Shown: one piece after another, positions 17,131 through 24,717 of the stretch
Layout of the letters: each line of letters opens with the position of its first letter
Numbering within the stretch: the first letter of the stretch is position 1
Source: Actinacidiphila acididurans
GTDB taxonomy: Bacteria > Actinomycetota > Actinomycetes > Streptomycetales > Streptomycetaceae
Direction: 5' to 3'
DNA length: 64,000 nucleotides
Assembly (NCBI RefSeq): GCF_016918855.1
Contig: NZ_JADKYB010000021.1
Location: forward strand, 1 to 64,000
Notes under the pieces: model-generated
Told to the model about the DNA's origin: nothing
Databases searched by the model: none
What the model saw: only the letters and a program-made list of their open reading frames with translations
Position numbers and translations under genes: made by a program

Positions 17131-18445
17131 CCGCTTCCCGACGTCTCTTCCGGCGTGCGGCCGGGCCCCCGCCGGCCGTCCGGGCACGGTCGCGGATGAC
17201 GGCGACCGCCGGTGAGGTGGTGAAGGCGGCGGCGACCTGGAGCAGCCAGGCGACCTCGGCGTCGACCGTGCCGGGCACGGGCTGCGGGGCGTGGCCGCGG
17301 GGACCTGTGTCGCTCTGCGGCCGGCCGACCCGCTTGTTCTCCAGGGCCGCGGCGATCATGGCGGCCTCCAGGATCGCGCGTTCGCCCGCGCCGCCGTCCG
17401 TACCGCTCGTACGGTCCGTGCCGTCCGTACCGTCAAGCGACCGGTCGGGCCGGTCCGGCCGGTCGGACCAGTCCGGCCAGTCGGAGAGATCGCGGGGAAA
17501 GTACGGCCGCAGGGCGAGGTGTCCGTCGCGGATCTCGATGACCCGGCGGTAGAGGGCGAACTCGGCCCGGCGCAGCCCCGGAAGCCGGTGCGCCGGGGAC
17601 GGGTTGAGGGCGATCTGCGGCAGCTCGTCGTGCAGCGCGGACCACAGCGGTTCCAGGCTCCGGTGGCTGCGGTACGCGACCAGCGAGCGGCGCGGCATGC
17701 CGAGCGGGCCCTGCCGCAGGGCGGTCCACCGGTCGCCCCACAGGGTCGCGGTGGCCCCCGCGGTGGCGAGCACGGCGGTGACGAGCCCGAGAATTCCGGC
17801 GCCGGTCTCCTCCCGGGGGTCCTGCAGCCCCCGGGTCAGGTTGGCCGGCAGGAAGGTCAGCACCCACAGGGTCCACAGGGTGCCGACGACCGCGGCCAGC
17901 ACCATCAGACGCAGGCCGGTGCGCAGCGGCCCGGGCTCCAGCCGGCGTGTGTGGTGCGTCAGTTCGCGGATCAGGACCAACAGGCACCAGGACCCGTACG
18001 TGGCGAAGAGCACGTTGTACGCCGCCAGCAGCCATCCGCGCCCACCGCTCGCCACCAGCAGCCCGTGCTCCGCCCTGGTGTCCGCGGTGAGCAGGATCAC
18101 GGCCGCCACCACGGCGACGGCGAGCGTGAGCCGGAGCTGCCGGCGTACCGAACGCACGGGCGGCACGGGCACCTTGAGGGACAGTGCCAGGAACAGGATC
18201 AGTGACTGGGCGCAGATCCGCAGCTCGTGGGTGAAGATCATCAGCGGCGCGTCCACCGGCCCGAGCCGGTGCAGGACGCCCACCACCACGTGGGCGCTGA
18301 ACAGCAGCGAGGCTCCCATGCAGGCCGCGAAGCCGGTGATGCTGCGGTGGCCGGGGTCCGCCCCGGCCCACCCGTTGGCCACCGTCTGGTGGAAGGCGAA
18401 GGCGAGGAAGACGGCCGCGGCGAGCAGCGTGACGAGGTCAGGCAT
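17096..18445 (-). CDS. MAB_1171c-family integral membrane protein
   Basis: A 449-residue protein from ATG 18445, overlapping the end of the ImmA-like gene by eight bases. The N-terminal 230 residues contain about seven membrane helices (LVTLLAAAVFLAFAFHQTV; GFAACMGASLLFSAHVVVG; AQSLILFLALSL; LAVAVVAAVILL; and others). The cytoplasmic C-terminus has LVAYRSHRSLEPLWSALHDELPQIAL and ALYRRVIEIRDGHLAL, hallmark segments of the family often labelled MAB_1171c putative transporter. An Asp/Arg/Trp-rich SDWPDWSDRPDRPDR run is locally repetitive. Function is not established. It forms a conserved-looking triad with the ImmA and HTH genes upstream. Confidence 0.8.
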   Translation of the reverse strand: MPDLVTLLAAAVFLAFAFHQTVANGWAGADPGHRSITGFAACMGASLLFSAHVVVGVLHRLGPVDAPLMIFTHELRICAQSLILFLALSLKVPVPPVRSVRRQLRLTLAVAVVAAVILLTADTRAEHGLLVASGGRGWLLAAYNVLFATYGSWCLLVLIRELTHHTRRLEPGPLRTGLRLMVLAAVVGTLWTLWVLTFLPANLTRGLQDPREETGAGILGLVTAVLATAGATATLWGDRWTALRQGPLGMPRRSLVAYRSHRSLEPLWSALHDELPQIALNPSPAHRLPGLRRAEFALYRRVIEIRDGHLALRPYFPRDLSDWPDWSDRPDRPDRSLDGTDGTDRTSGTDGGAGERAILEAAMIAAALENKRVGRPQSDTGPRGHAPQPVPGTVDAEVAWLLQVAAAFTTSPAVAVIRDRARTAGGGPAARRKRRREAATRSPGTAPGR

Positions 18446-18995
18446 GCGCTTTCCGTACGCCGCGGCGCTTGCGGTCGGCGCGCGCGCCGAACAGGGCGTA
18501 GAGCCGGGACCGGTCACCGGCGGGCGACAGCGGCGCGCCCCCGGTCCTGACCGGGTGGGCCGCGCGGGTCAGGATGAGCGAGGCGACGAGTTCGGCCTCC
18601 CGCTCCTGCGGCTCGGTGTAGACGGTCCGCCCCAGCACCCGCTCGATCAGCGAGGTGGGCAGGTGCGGCAGCAGCACCTCGGCGGCGCAGGACATGGCCG
18701 GCGTCGCGCTGTCGTGGCCGCAGATCAGGTGGGCCGCCTCGTGCAGCAGGATGTGCTGCTGGTGCAAGGGTGTGGTGTCGGCGGCGTAGAGGATGTAGTC
18801 GGCACGGGCGGTGGTGACCAGCAGACCGCACGGCGTGTGCGGCAGGAGCGGGACCGGGAGCAGTTCGATCGGGCGCCCGCGCCGGCGCGCCAGAGCACCG
18901 ATGAACGCGGCGGCGTCGAACGGGGTGGGCAGATCGAGTCCGTCCACGATCCGGCGGCATCGCCGCCACTGTCCTCTGTCCGGGTCGGTTCTCAC
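18438..18995 (-). CDS. ImmA/IrrE-like metallopeptidase
   Basis: A 185-residue protein with the zinc-peptidase motif HEAAHL at 85-90 in the setting HQQHILLHEAAHLICGH, and a later TEPQEREAELVASLIL helix supplying the third ligand. ImmA-type peptidases cut a partner HTH repressor to relieve repression. The HTH gene directly upstream (19078-19542) is the natural candidate partner, and the membrane protein downstream overlaps this gene. There is no signal peptide. The peptidase family is clear; the target is inferred from context. Confidence 0.82.
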   Translation of the reverse strand: MRTDPDRGQWRRCRRIVDGLDLPTPFDAAAFIGALARRRGRPIELLPVPLLPHTPCGLLVTTARADYILYAADTTPLHQQHILLHEAAHLICGHDSATPAMSCAAEVLLPHLPTSLIERVLGRTVYTEPQEREAELVASLILTRAAHPVRTGGAPLSPAGDRSRLYALFGARADRKRRGVRKAHA

Positions 18996-19077
18996 GCACC
19001 CGTCCTCTCACGCCGGCCGGACTTGCGAGCTGTGCAGAGCCGTACGGAACCGTGCTGTGCCAAGCGTGGGCGTACGG

Positions 19078-19542
19078 TCAGGGCCCGCTGCCGTTGGTGT
19101 CGCGCTCCCGGCGGGCGATCACGTCGATCATGTCGCTGATGGTGCCGACGCCTTCGGGCGAGAGGTTGACGGCGCGCAGGGCCACGCTGCGCACCTCGGC
19201 GTCGCGCAGCGCACCGAGCAGCTCCAGCTCCTTGGCGATCTCGGCGCCCCGCACGTCGTCGAAGAAGTACCAGACCGGCACGCTGAAGAACTGGGCCAGG
19301 GCCTCGAGGTGACGCTTCGTCGGGTTGTCCCGGCGCCCGGTGCGCAGCTGCCACAGGTAGGTCGCGGAGAAGCTCTCCCCGGTCGCCTCGCGGCAGGCCC
19401 GGGCGACCTCCTCGTGGCTGTACTGCTCGCGGTTGGGACGGCGCACCACGCGGAACAGGGCGTCGATCCGCTCGGCCAGCGTCGAGTCGGACGGAGCGGT
19501 CACCGCGGGCGTCTGCGGCCCGGCGGTCGCGGGTTCGTCCAT
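19078..19542 (-). CDS. EspR-like XRE-type HTH regulator
   Basis: A 154-residue DNA-binding protein from ATG 19542, with GGAGGAG upstream. The HTH region reads EEVARACREATGESFSATY, then WQLRTGRRDNPTKRHLEAL and AQFFSVPVWYFFDD, close to the EspR layout where a long first loop replaces part of the classic XRE helices. A C-terminal dimer-type helix follows (ISDMIDVIARRERD). It is the first gene of a three-gene unit with the ImmA-like peptidase and the MAB_1171c-type membrane protein, so it probably regulates that unit. It is divergent from the SARP gene, 186 bases away. Confidence 0.82.
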   Translation of the reverse strand: MDEPATAGPQTPAVTAPSDSTLAERIDALFRVVRRPNREQYSHEEVARACREATGESFSATYLWQLRTGRRDNPTKRHLEALAQFFSVPVWYFFDDVRGAEIAKELELLGALRDAEVRSVALRAVNLSPEGVGTISDMIDVIARRERDTNGSGP

Positions 19543-19728
19543 CGTCTGCTCCTCCCCTCCGTCGGACCGGTCGCGGGGGCACGTCCATCCCTTCGAACGG
19601 TAGCAGGGCAACTGCCGGAATCGGCACCCTCCGTCCCTGTTCACCCCACCCCTGATCATCTGATATAAGTCGAACGCCCTTCGTCATTCATCTCAGCTCA
19701 TGACTTCCGGGTGAGAGGGTGAGCCAGG

Positions 19729-21621
19729 TTGGCCGCATTGCCCCGCACCTTCGTACGGTTCTCCATCTTGGGCCCGCTGTCCTTCGAATCGGCCGAGCCC
19801 GCCGGACCCGCCGAGCCCTCTGCCGAGGTCCTGCCGCTCGGACCGCTCAAGCAGCGGCTGCTGCTCGCGATGCTGCTGTGCCGCGCCAACTCCCCCGTGT
19901 CGCCGGGCCTGTTGACGGACACGCTGTGGGAGGACGACCCGCCGCGCACCGCGCGCAAGAACATCCAGGTCTACGTGTCGGCCTTGCGCAAACTGCTGGA
20001 CCGCACCGGCGACGGGGGCCGGCTCGTCCACCAGGGCGGCGGCTACCTGCTCCGGGTCGGCGCCGACGAACTGGACGCGCTGCGCTTCCAGCAGCTGGTT
20101 CGCAGCGCCCGGGAGGCGACCGGCCACGGCGCGCACGCCCAGGCGTCCCGGACACTGCGGGAGGCACTCGCCCTGTGGCGCGGCCCGTGCCTGTCCGACC
20201 TGCGGTTCTCCTCCGCCCTCCAGTCGGAGGCCGAGCGGCTGGACCACCGCTACCTCCAGGCCTACGAGGACTGGGCCGAGGCCGAGTTACGGCTGGGCAA
20301 CGCGCACGAGGTCGCGGACACCGTCGGCGACCTGGTGGAGCGCCACCCCGAACGCGAACGGCTGCGCGCCGCGCAGATGAACGCCCTGTTCCGGCAGGGC
20401 CGGCAGACCGAGGCACTGGCCGCGTACGAGGGGCTGCGCGTGTTGCTGGCCGCGGAGTACGGGCTCCGGCCCAGCCCGCCGCTCGAAGCGCTCTACCGGT
20501 CGATGCTCTCCGGCGGCCGGCCGGACACGGGCGGCCCGTTCGCCGCGGCGGGCCCGGGCGCACCCCGCGGGGCGGCCGGCGCGCTCGGCACCCTGCTGCC
20601 CCGGGACCTGCCGGACTTCACCGGCCGCCACGCCCAACTGCGGTATCTGCTCGCGCTGTTCGGTTCGCCGGAGATCCGGCGGCCGCGGCTGGCGGTGCTC
20701 ACCGGGCCGGTCGGCACCGGCAAGACCGCGCTCGCGGTGCACGCCGCGCACCGGCTGGCCGGCGCGTTTCCGGACGGCCGGGTGCTGGTGCCCATGCGGG
20801 ACGAGGCCGGCGCGCCCCGCTCCCCCGCGTCCGTACTGACCGAACTCACCCGGCTGGCGGGCCTGCCCGGGCCCCGCGGCCAGGACGGACGGGACCTGGA
20901 GGAAGCCGCCGCCGCGTGGCGCGAGTGGCTGGCCCACCGCGACGTCCTGCTCGTCCTGGACGACGCCGCCGACGAGTCCGCGGTCCGGCCGCTGGTGCCG
21001 GACGCCGGAACCGGCTCCGTCCTGGTGACCGCCAGGACCCAACTGGCCGGCCTGGCCTCGGCCGACCGGCTGGAGCTGACCGCCTTCGACGAGGCCGAGG
21101 GCCGCGAACTGCTCGGCGCGATCATCGGCCCCGGCCGGCTGGACTCCTGCCACGAGGAGACGGCCCGCATCCTCGAAGCGACCGGGCGGCTGCCGCTGGC
21201 GGTACGCATCTGCGGCCTCGCCCTGGCCGTACGGCGCTACCTTCCGCTGGTGGAGTACGCCCAGCGGCTGGCGGACGGCCGGGCCGTACTCGACGAACTC
21301 GTCGCCGGGGACATGGCCGTACGACCGCGGCTGACGGCCGGCTGGCGGGACCTGTCGCAGCCCGCCCGGTCCGCGCTGTGCCTGCTCGGCGCGCTCCCGG
21401 ACGGCCCCTTCACGCTGCGCCAGGCCGCCGAGGCCCTCAACTGCGGGCAGGACGGCGCCCGCCGCACCCTGGAGTCCCTGATGGACGCCGGGGCGATCCT
21501 CGCCCCGGACGACGAAGTCACCTCGCACGCCGCCTTGTACGAGCTGCCGCGGCTCCTGCACGTCTACGCCCGGGAGCAGGCCGCCGGCGCGATGGCCCCG
21601 GCGCCGCGGGCCACGGCCTGA
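19729..21621 (+). CDS. SARP-family activator with NB-ARC ATPase domain
   Basis: A 630-residue AfsR-type regulator. Residues 1-95 form the OmpR-like winged helix (LPLGPLKQRLLLAMLL, DTLWEDDPPRTARKNIQVYV), 100-245 the bacterial transcriptional activator domain, and 326-334 the Walker A GPVGTGKTA, followed by LLVLDDAADES and a C-terminal winged-helix region (ARSALCLLGALPDGPFTLRQ). Start is TTG 19729, behind GAGGGTGAG. Such proteins bind heptamers repeated every 11 bp near promoters of natural-product genes; a matching array lies before the next gene (21722-21750). A TTA codon at 20287-20289 (codon 187) suggests bldA-dependent, developmentally timed translation. It is the likely switch of the downstream RiPP operon. 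Confidence 0.92.
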   Translation: MAALPRTFVRFSILGPLSFESAEPAGPAEPSAEVLPLGPLKQRLLLAMLLCRANSPVSPGLLTDTLWEDDPPRTARKNIQVYVSALRKLLDRTGDGGRLVHQGGGYLLRVGADELDALRFQQLVRSAREATGHGAHAQASRTLREALALWRGPCLSDLRFSSALQSEAERLDHRYLQAYEDWAEAELRLGNAHEVADTVGDLVERHPERERLRAAQMNALFRQGRQTEALAAYEGLRVLLAAEYGLRPSPPLEALYRSMLSGGRPDTGGPFAAAGPGAPRGAAGALGTLLPRDLPDFTGRHAQLRYLLALFGSPEIRRPRLAVLTGPVGTGKTALAVHAAHRLAGAFPDGRVLVPMRDEAGAPRSPASVLTELTRLAGLPGPRGQDGRDLEEAAAAWREWLAHRDVLLVLDDAADESAVRPLVPDAGTGSVLVTARTQLAGLASADRLELTAFDEAEGRELLGAIIGPGRLDSCHEETARILEATGRLPLAVRICGLALAVRRYLPLVEYAQRLADGRAVLDELVAGDMAVRPRLTAGWRDLSQPARSALCLLGALPDGPFTLRQAAEALNCGQDGARRTLESLMDAGAILAPDDEVTSHAALYELPRLLHVYAREQAAGAMAPAPRATA

Positions 21622-21721
21622 TCATCCTGCCCGGTGGGGAGGGTCGGCCGGTATGCGGCTCGGCGGGCAGGTCGGCGGACACGCGACTCGGCGGACACCG
21701 CCACCTGCGGATTTACCGTTT

Positions 21722-21765
21722 CCCAACCACTTCCGACCCGTTGCCCAACCGCCGCTGCCGACACT
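21722..21765 (+). promoter_or_regulatory. SARP-type direct-repeat array and -10 of the radical SAM operon
   Basis: Three heptamers, CCCAACC (21722-21728), CCGACCC (21733-21739) and CCCAACC (21744-21750), are separated by four bases each, the 11-bp period recognised by SARP proteins. Eight bases further is CGACACT, a possible -10, which is the spacing reported for SARP-activated promoters. The start codon is at 21799, leaving a short leader with a strong RBS. Confidence 0.7.
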
Positions 21766-21798
21766 CCGGAAGGAAGGGGGAGGAGGGAGGAGGCCGCG

Positions 21799-22887
21799 GT
21801 GGAACTCGCCGAACTGATGTCGCTTCGCCCCGTCCCGGGTGCGGGCGTGCTGCTGACCGTCACCGGGCGCTGCCCGCTGCACTGCGCCCACTGCTCGACC
21901 GCCTCCACCATGGCCTCCGGTGAGCCGGGCGCGGATCAACTGCTGCGATTCGTGGGCTCGTTCGAGGGTGGCGGCCCCGCTGTTGTGATGCTGACCGGCG
22001 GCGAACCGCTGCTGCGGCCCGCGCTCAGCGCCGAACTGGCCCGCACCGCACGGGCCGCGGGCACCCGCAGCGCGCTGCTCACCGGCGCTTTCTTCGCCAA
22101 GGGGGCCCGCTCCAGGTCGGTCCCGATCCCGCCGCCGATCATGCGGGCCGTCACCGCGGTGGACCACTTCTCGGTGAGCATCGACGCCTTCCACGAGCGC
22201 GAGGTGCCGCGGGCCGACGTCTTCGCCGTGTTGCGGCAGGCCCTCGACGCCGGAGTGGCCACCAGCGTCCACGCGGTCGGCTCCGGCCCCGGCGACCCCT
22301 ACCTCGCGGACGTCACCGCGGACATCCGCCGTACCTTCGACGACCGGGTGCCCGTACTGGTCAACACGCTGCGGGCGGTGGGCCGCGCCGCCTCCTGGTC
22401 CGCCGCACGCGCCCCCGGCCCGGCGGGACGGGCCGTCCTGCCGTGCGCGATGGCCGCCTGGCCGGTGGTCGCCGCCGACGGCCTGGTCCTGGCCTGCTGC
22501 AACCAGGACACGGTGGACCGCAGACCCGCCCCCGCCCACCTCACGGTCGGCCACATCGCCCGCGACGGCTGGGCCGCGGTCGCCGAGCGCGTGACCGCCT
22601 CCCCCGCGCTGCGGATGATCCGAACGGTCGGCCCGAGCCATCTCCTGCACCGCTACGGCACCTCCGGCGACGGCCCGCAGCCCGGCTACTGCGCCGGCTG
22701 CCGGTCCCTCGGCGACCACCCCACCGTCCTCGCCGCCGCCGACCGCCTGGCCGGCGGAGCTGCGGGCGCCCTGCTCGACGCCCACGTGGCCCACGAGCAG
22801 ACCGCGGCCGGCCCCGTGGCGTTCGTCCGGCGCCACGGTGCCGACCGGTACGCCGACCTGGTGGCGCTCGGCGGAGCGCCGCGATGA
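21799..22887 (+). CDS. Radical SAM enzyme of RiPP operon
   Basis: A 362-residue enzyme started at GTG 21799 behind GGAGGAGG (21786-21793). It has the 4Fe-4S motif CPLHCAHC (C25, C29, C32), the SAM-binding LTGGEP (65-70), a conserved SVSIDAFHE strand, and C-terminal cysteines (VLPCAM, ACCNQD, YCAGC) that look like an auxiliary-cluster, SPASM-like region. Such enzymes install thioether, carbon-carbon or epimer modifications on peptides. The operon lacks an obvious separate RRE gene. It overlaps the next gene as ATGA and sits 177 bases after the SARP gene. Enzyme class is sure; reaction and the link to the 75-residue peptide are inferred. Confidence 0.88.
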   Translation: MELAELMSLRPVPGAGVLLTVTGRCPLHCAHCSTASTMASGEPGADQLLRFVGSFEGGGPAVVMLTGGEPLLRPALSAELARTARAAGTRSALLTGAFFAKGARSRSVPIPPPIMRAVTAVDHFSVSIDAFHEREVPRADVFAVLRQALDAGVATSVHAVGSGPGDPYLADVTADIRRTFDDRVPVLVNTLRAVGRAASWSAARAPGPAGRAVLPCAMAAWPVVAADGLVLACCNQDTVDRRPAPAHLTVGHIARDGWAAVAERVTASPALRMIRTVGPSHLLHRYGTSGDGPQPGYCAGCRSLGDHPTVLAAADRLAGGAAGALLDAHVAHEQTAAGPVAFVRRHGADRYADLVALGGAPR

Positions 22888-24371
22888 GCGTCGCTGCCGC
22901 GGACTCGGTGGTGCCCGCCCGGGCCGGCGGGGCGCCGGAGCCGGTGCCGGTGATCGGGGGCGGCGGGCCGGAGCCGCACGTGGTCGGCGGTACGCCGAAG
23001 TCGGTCGCCGGGCTAGACGCACGGGACGCACCCCGGGCCGGCGGGGCACCGCCGGTCAGCGAGGCCAGCGGGGCGGAGCCGCACGTGGCCGGCAGTACAC
23101 CGAAGTCGGCCGCCGGGCTAGACGCACGGGACGCACCCCGGGCCGGCGGGGCACCGCCGGTCAGCGAGGCCGGCCGGCCGGAGCCGCACGTGGCCGGCAG
23201 TACGCCGAAGTCGGTCGTCGGGCTAGACGCACGGGACACACGCCGGGCCGGCGGGGCACCGGGGCCGGTGCCGGTGATCGGGGGCGGCGGGCCGGAGCCG
23301 CACGTGGCCGGCAGTACGCCGAAGTCGGTCGCCGGGCTAGACGCACGGGACACACGCCGGGCCGGCGGGGCACCGCCGGTGAGCGGGGGCCGCGGGGCGG
23401 AGCCGCACGTGGCCGGCAGTACACCGAAGCCGGTCGCCGGACTTGACACACGGGACACACGCCGGGCCGGCGGGGCACCGCCGGTCAGCGAAGGCCGCGG
23501 GGCGGAGCCGCACGTGGTCGGCGGTACGCCGAAGTCGGCCGCCGGACTTGACACACGGGACGCACCCCGGGCCGGCGGGGCGTCGCCGGTCAGCGGGGCC
23601 GGCACACCGGAGATGTACCGGACCGGCAGCGTGCTGGGGCCGGCCGGCGGGCCCGGCCGCCGCCTGGTGGGGGCGTCCGCCGGGGTGGCATTGCGCGCCC
23701 GCCTCGCTCTCACCGACCCCGCGCTGCGGGCGGCGAGCGCGCGGATCTGGCGGCCCGCAGGGCTCGACGCGCGCTTTCCGGCGTATCTGGCCGCCATGCA
23801 CGGGGTGATCCGCGCCTCGGTCCCGCTGATGGAACGGGCCGCCGAGCGCTGCGCCGGCCTCGGCCCGGGCGACCCGGTCGCCGGCCCGCTGATCCGGTAC
23901 CTGCGGCAGCACATCGAGGAGGAGCGCGGTCACGACGACTGGCTGCTGGCCGATCTGGCGGCGCTGGGCACGGATCCGGCGGCGGTCCTCGCCGGGCAGC
24001 CGTCGGCATCGGTGGCCGCGCTGGCCGGGGCTCAGTACTACTGGATCGAACACCACCACCCGGTGGCCCTGCTCGGCTACATCGCCGTACTGGAGAGCTG
24101 CGCGCCCGCGCCCTGGCTCGCCGAACGGATCGCCGCCACGTCCGCGGTGCCGCCCGCCGCGCTGCGCACCCTGCGCGAGCACGCCGGGCTGGACGGCGGC
24201 CACGCCCGGGCCGTCTTCGACCTGCTGGACGAACTCCCGCCGGCCGCCGCCCTGGTGGACGCGGTCGCGCTGAGCGGGCTGCACACCGTACGCGGCCTGA
24301 TCGACCTGTTCACCCGTATCGACCGGGCGCCGGGGCGGCCCGGACCTCTGGGAGGCACGAGCACGCCATGA
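22884..24371 (+). CDS. Haem-oxygenase-like diiron oxidase with N-terminal tandem repeats
   Basis: A 495-residue protein whose ATG overlaps the radical SAM stop. Residues 13-250 are about seven copies of a 35-38-residue unit (RAGGAPPVSE...EPHVAGSTPKS...GLDARD). The C-terminal 230 residues match the iron-containing redox / haem-oxygenase-like fold: HIEEERGHDDW (343-353) gives Glu and His ligands, EHHHPVALLGY is the central helix, and DGGHARAVFDLL (437-448) the late His. Members use two irons and oxygen to oxidise or cleave substrates. It lies between the radical SAM and peptide genes, so peptide tailoring is likely. The repeats are highly unusual and may be a recent expansion; a shorter internal start would remove them. 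Confidence 0.82.
   Translation: MSVAAADSVVPARAGGAPEPVPVIGGGGPEPHVVGGTPKSVAGLDARDAPRAGGAPPVSEASGAEPHVAGSTPKSAAGLDARDAPRAGGAPPVSEAGRPEPHVAGSTPKSVVGLDARDTRRAGGAPGPVPVIGGGGPEPHVAGSTPKSVAGLDARDTRRAGGAPPVSGGRGAEPHVAGSTPKPVAGLDTRDTRRAGGAPPVSEGRGAEPHVVGGTPKSAAGLDTRDAPRAGGASPVSGAGTPEMYRTGSVLGPAGGPGRRLVGASAGVALRARLALTDPALRAASARIWRPAGLDARFPAYLAAMHGVIRASVPLMERAAERCAGLGPGDPVAGPLIRYLRQHIEEERGHDDWLLADLAALGTDPAAVLAGQPSASVAALAGAQYYWIEHHHPVALLGYIAVLESCAPAPWLAERIAATSAVPPAALRTLREHAGLDGGHARAVFDLLDELPPAAALVDAVALSGLHTVRGLIDLFTRIDRAPGRPGPLGGTSTP
22920..23620 (+). repeat. 105-bp in-frame tandem repeats
   Basis: Six near-identical units plus one decayed unit, mostly 105 bp with two of 114 bp, begin CGGGCCGGCGGGGC and include CGAAGTCGG and GGACGCAC near the end. 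The two longer units share GTGCCGGTGATCGGGGGC. All lengths are multiples of three, so the reading frame of the diiron protein is kept. The high identity points to recent duplication or gene conversion. Confidence 0.9.
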
Positions 24372-24595
24372 CCGATGGGACCGGGCGGACGGACGGCCGC
24401 CGCGAGGAGGACCCGCTCGGCGAACTCGAAGCCCACGGCTTCGGCATCGCCGCCCTCACCGACGAACAGCGCGACGTGCTGCGCGGGCTGAGCCGCGAGG
24501 AACTCGACCTGCTGCTCGACATCAAGGACCGGCTCGACGAGGTCGGCCCCGAGGTCCAGGCGCACAGCGAGATCGCCGGCGGAGCGCTCTTCTGA
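24368..24595 (+). CDS. Putative RiPP precursor peptide (75 aa)
   Basis: A 75-residue acidic protein with ATG overlapping the previous stop as ATGA. It has a disordered charged N-terminus, then a compact helical leader (DPLGELEAHGFGIAAL, TDEQRDVLRGLSREEL, LLLDIKDRLDEV) and a short tail PEVQAHSEIAGGALF. Its size, position between a radical SAM/diiron pair and a protease operon, and small glycine/aromatic C-terminus fit a precursor whose last residues are modified. From memory, public annotation calls similar small actinomycete proteins 'aroma-sacti cluster domain'; I could not check that. It contains no cysteine, so a cysteine-based thioether is excluded. It might instead be a carrier-like adaptor. 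Confidence 0.7.
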   Translation: MTDGTGRTDGRREEDPLGELEAHGFGIAALTDEQRDVLRGLSREELDLLLDIKDRLDEVGPEVQAHSEIAGGALF

Positions 24596-24620
24596 TCCCG
24601 TCGCCGTTCCGGCGGAACAG

Positions 24621-24670
24621 GCGGGACCAGGCGGGACCAGGTGGGAACGGGCGGGAACGGGCGGGAATCG
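24621..24670. repeat. 10-bp tandem repeat, five copies
   Basis: Five consecutive units: GCGGGACCAG twice, then GTGGGAACGG, GCGGGAACGG and GCGGGAATCG. It fills the 122-base gap between the precursor gene and the cyclase gene. Confidence 0.8.
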
Positions 24671-24717
24671 GCGGTCGGCGTGGACACCGGAGCGCGAGCG
24701 AGGAGAGGACGACAGCC

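Noticed and set aside
22920..23620. CRISPR-like array
   Set aside because: Units are contiguous 105-114 bp coding repeats without spacers and without cas genes.
22541..23914. 457-codon minus-strand frame across the 105-bp repeats
   Set aside because: The repeats are in frame with the diiron enzyme on the plus strand, which has the coupled ATGA start; the antisense product is only Pro/Ala/Arg-rich.
24368..24595. Sactipeptide precursor with Cys-to-alpha-carbon thioethers
   Set aside because: The 75-residue protein contains no cysteine, so that chemistry cannot apply to it directly.
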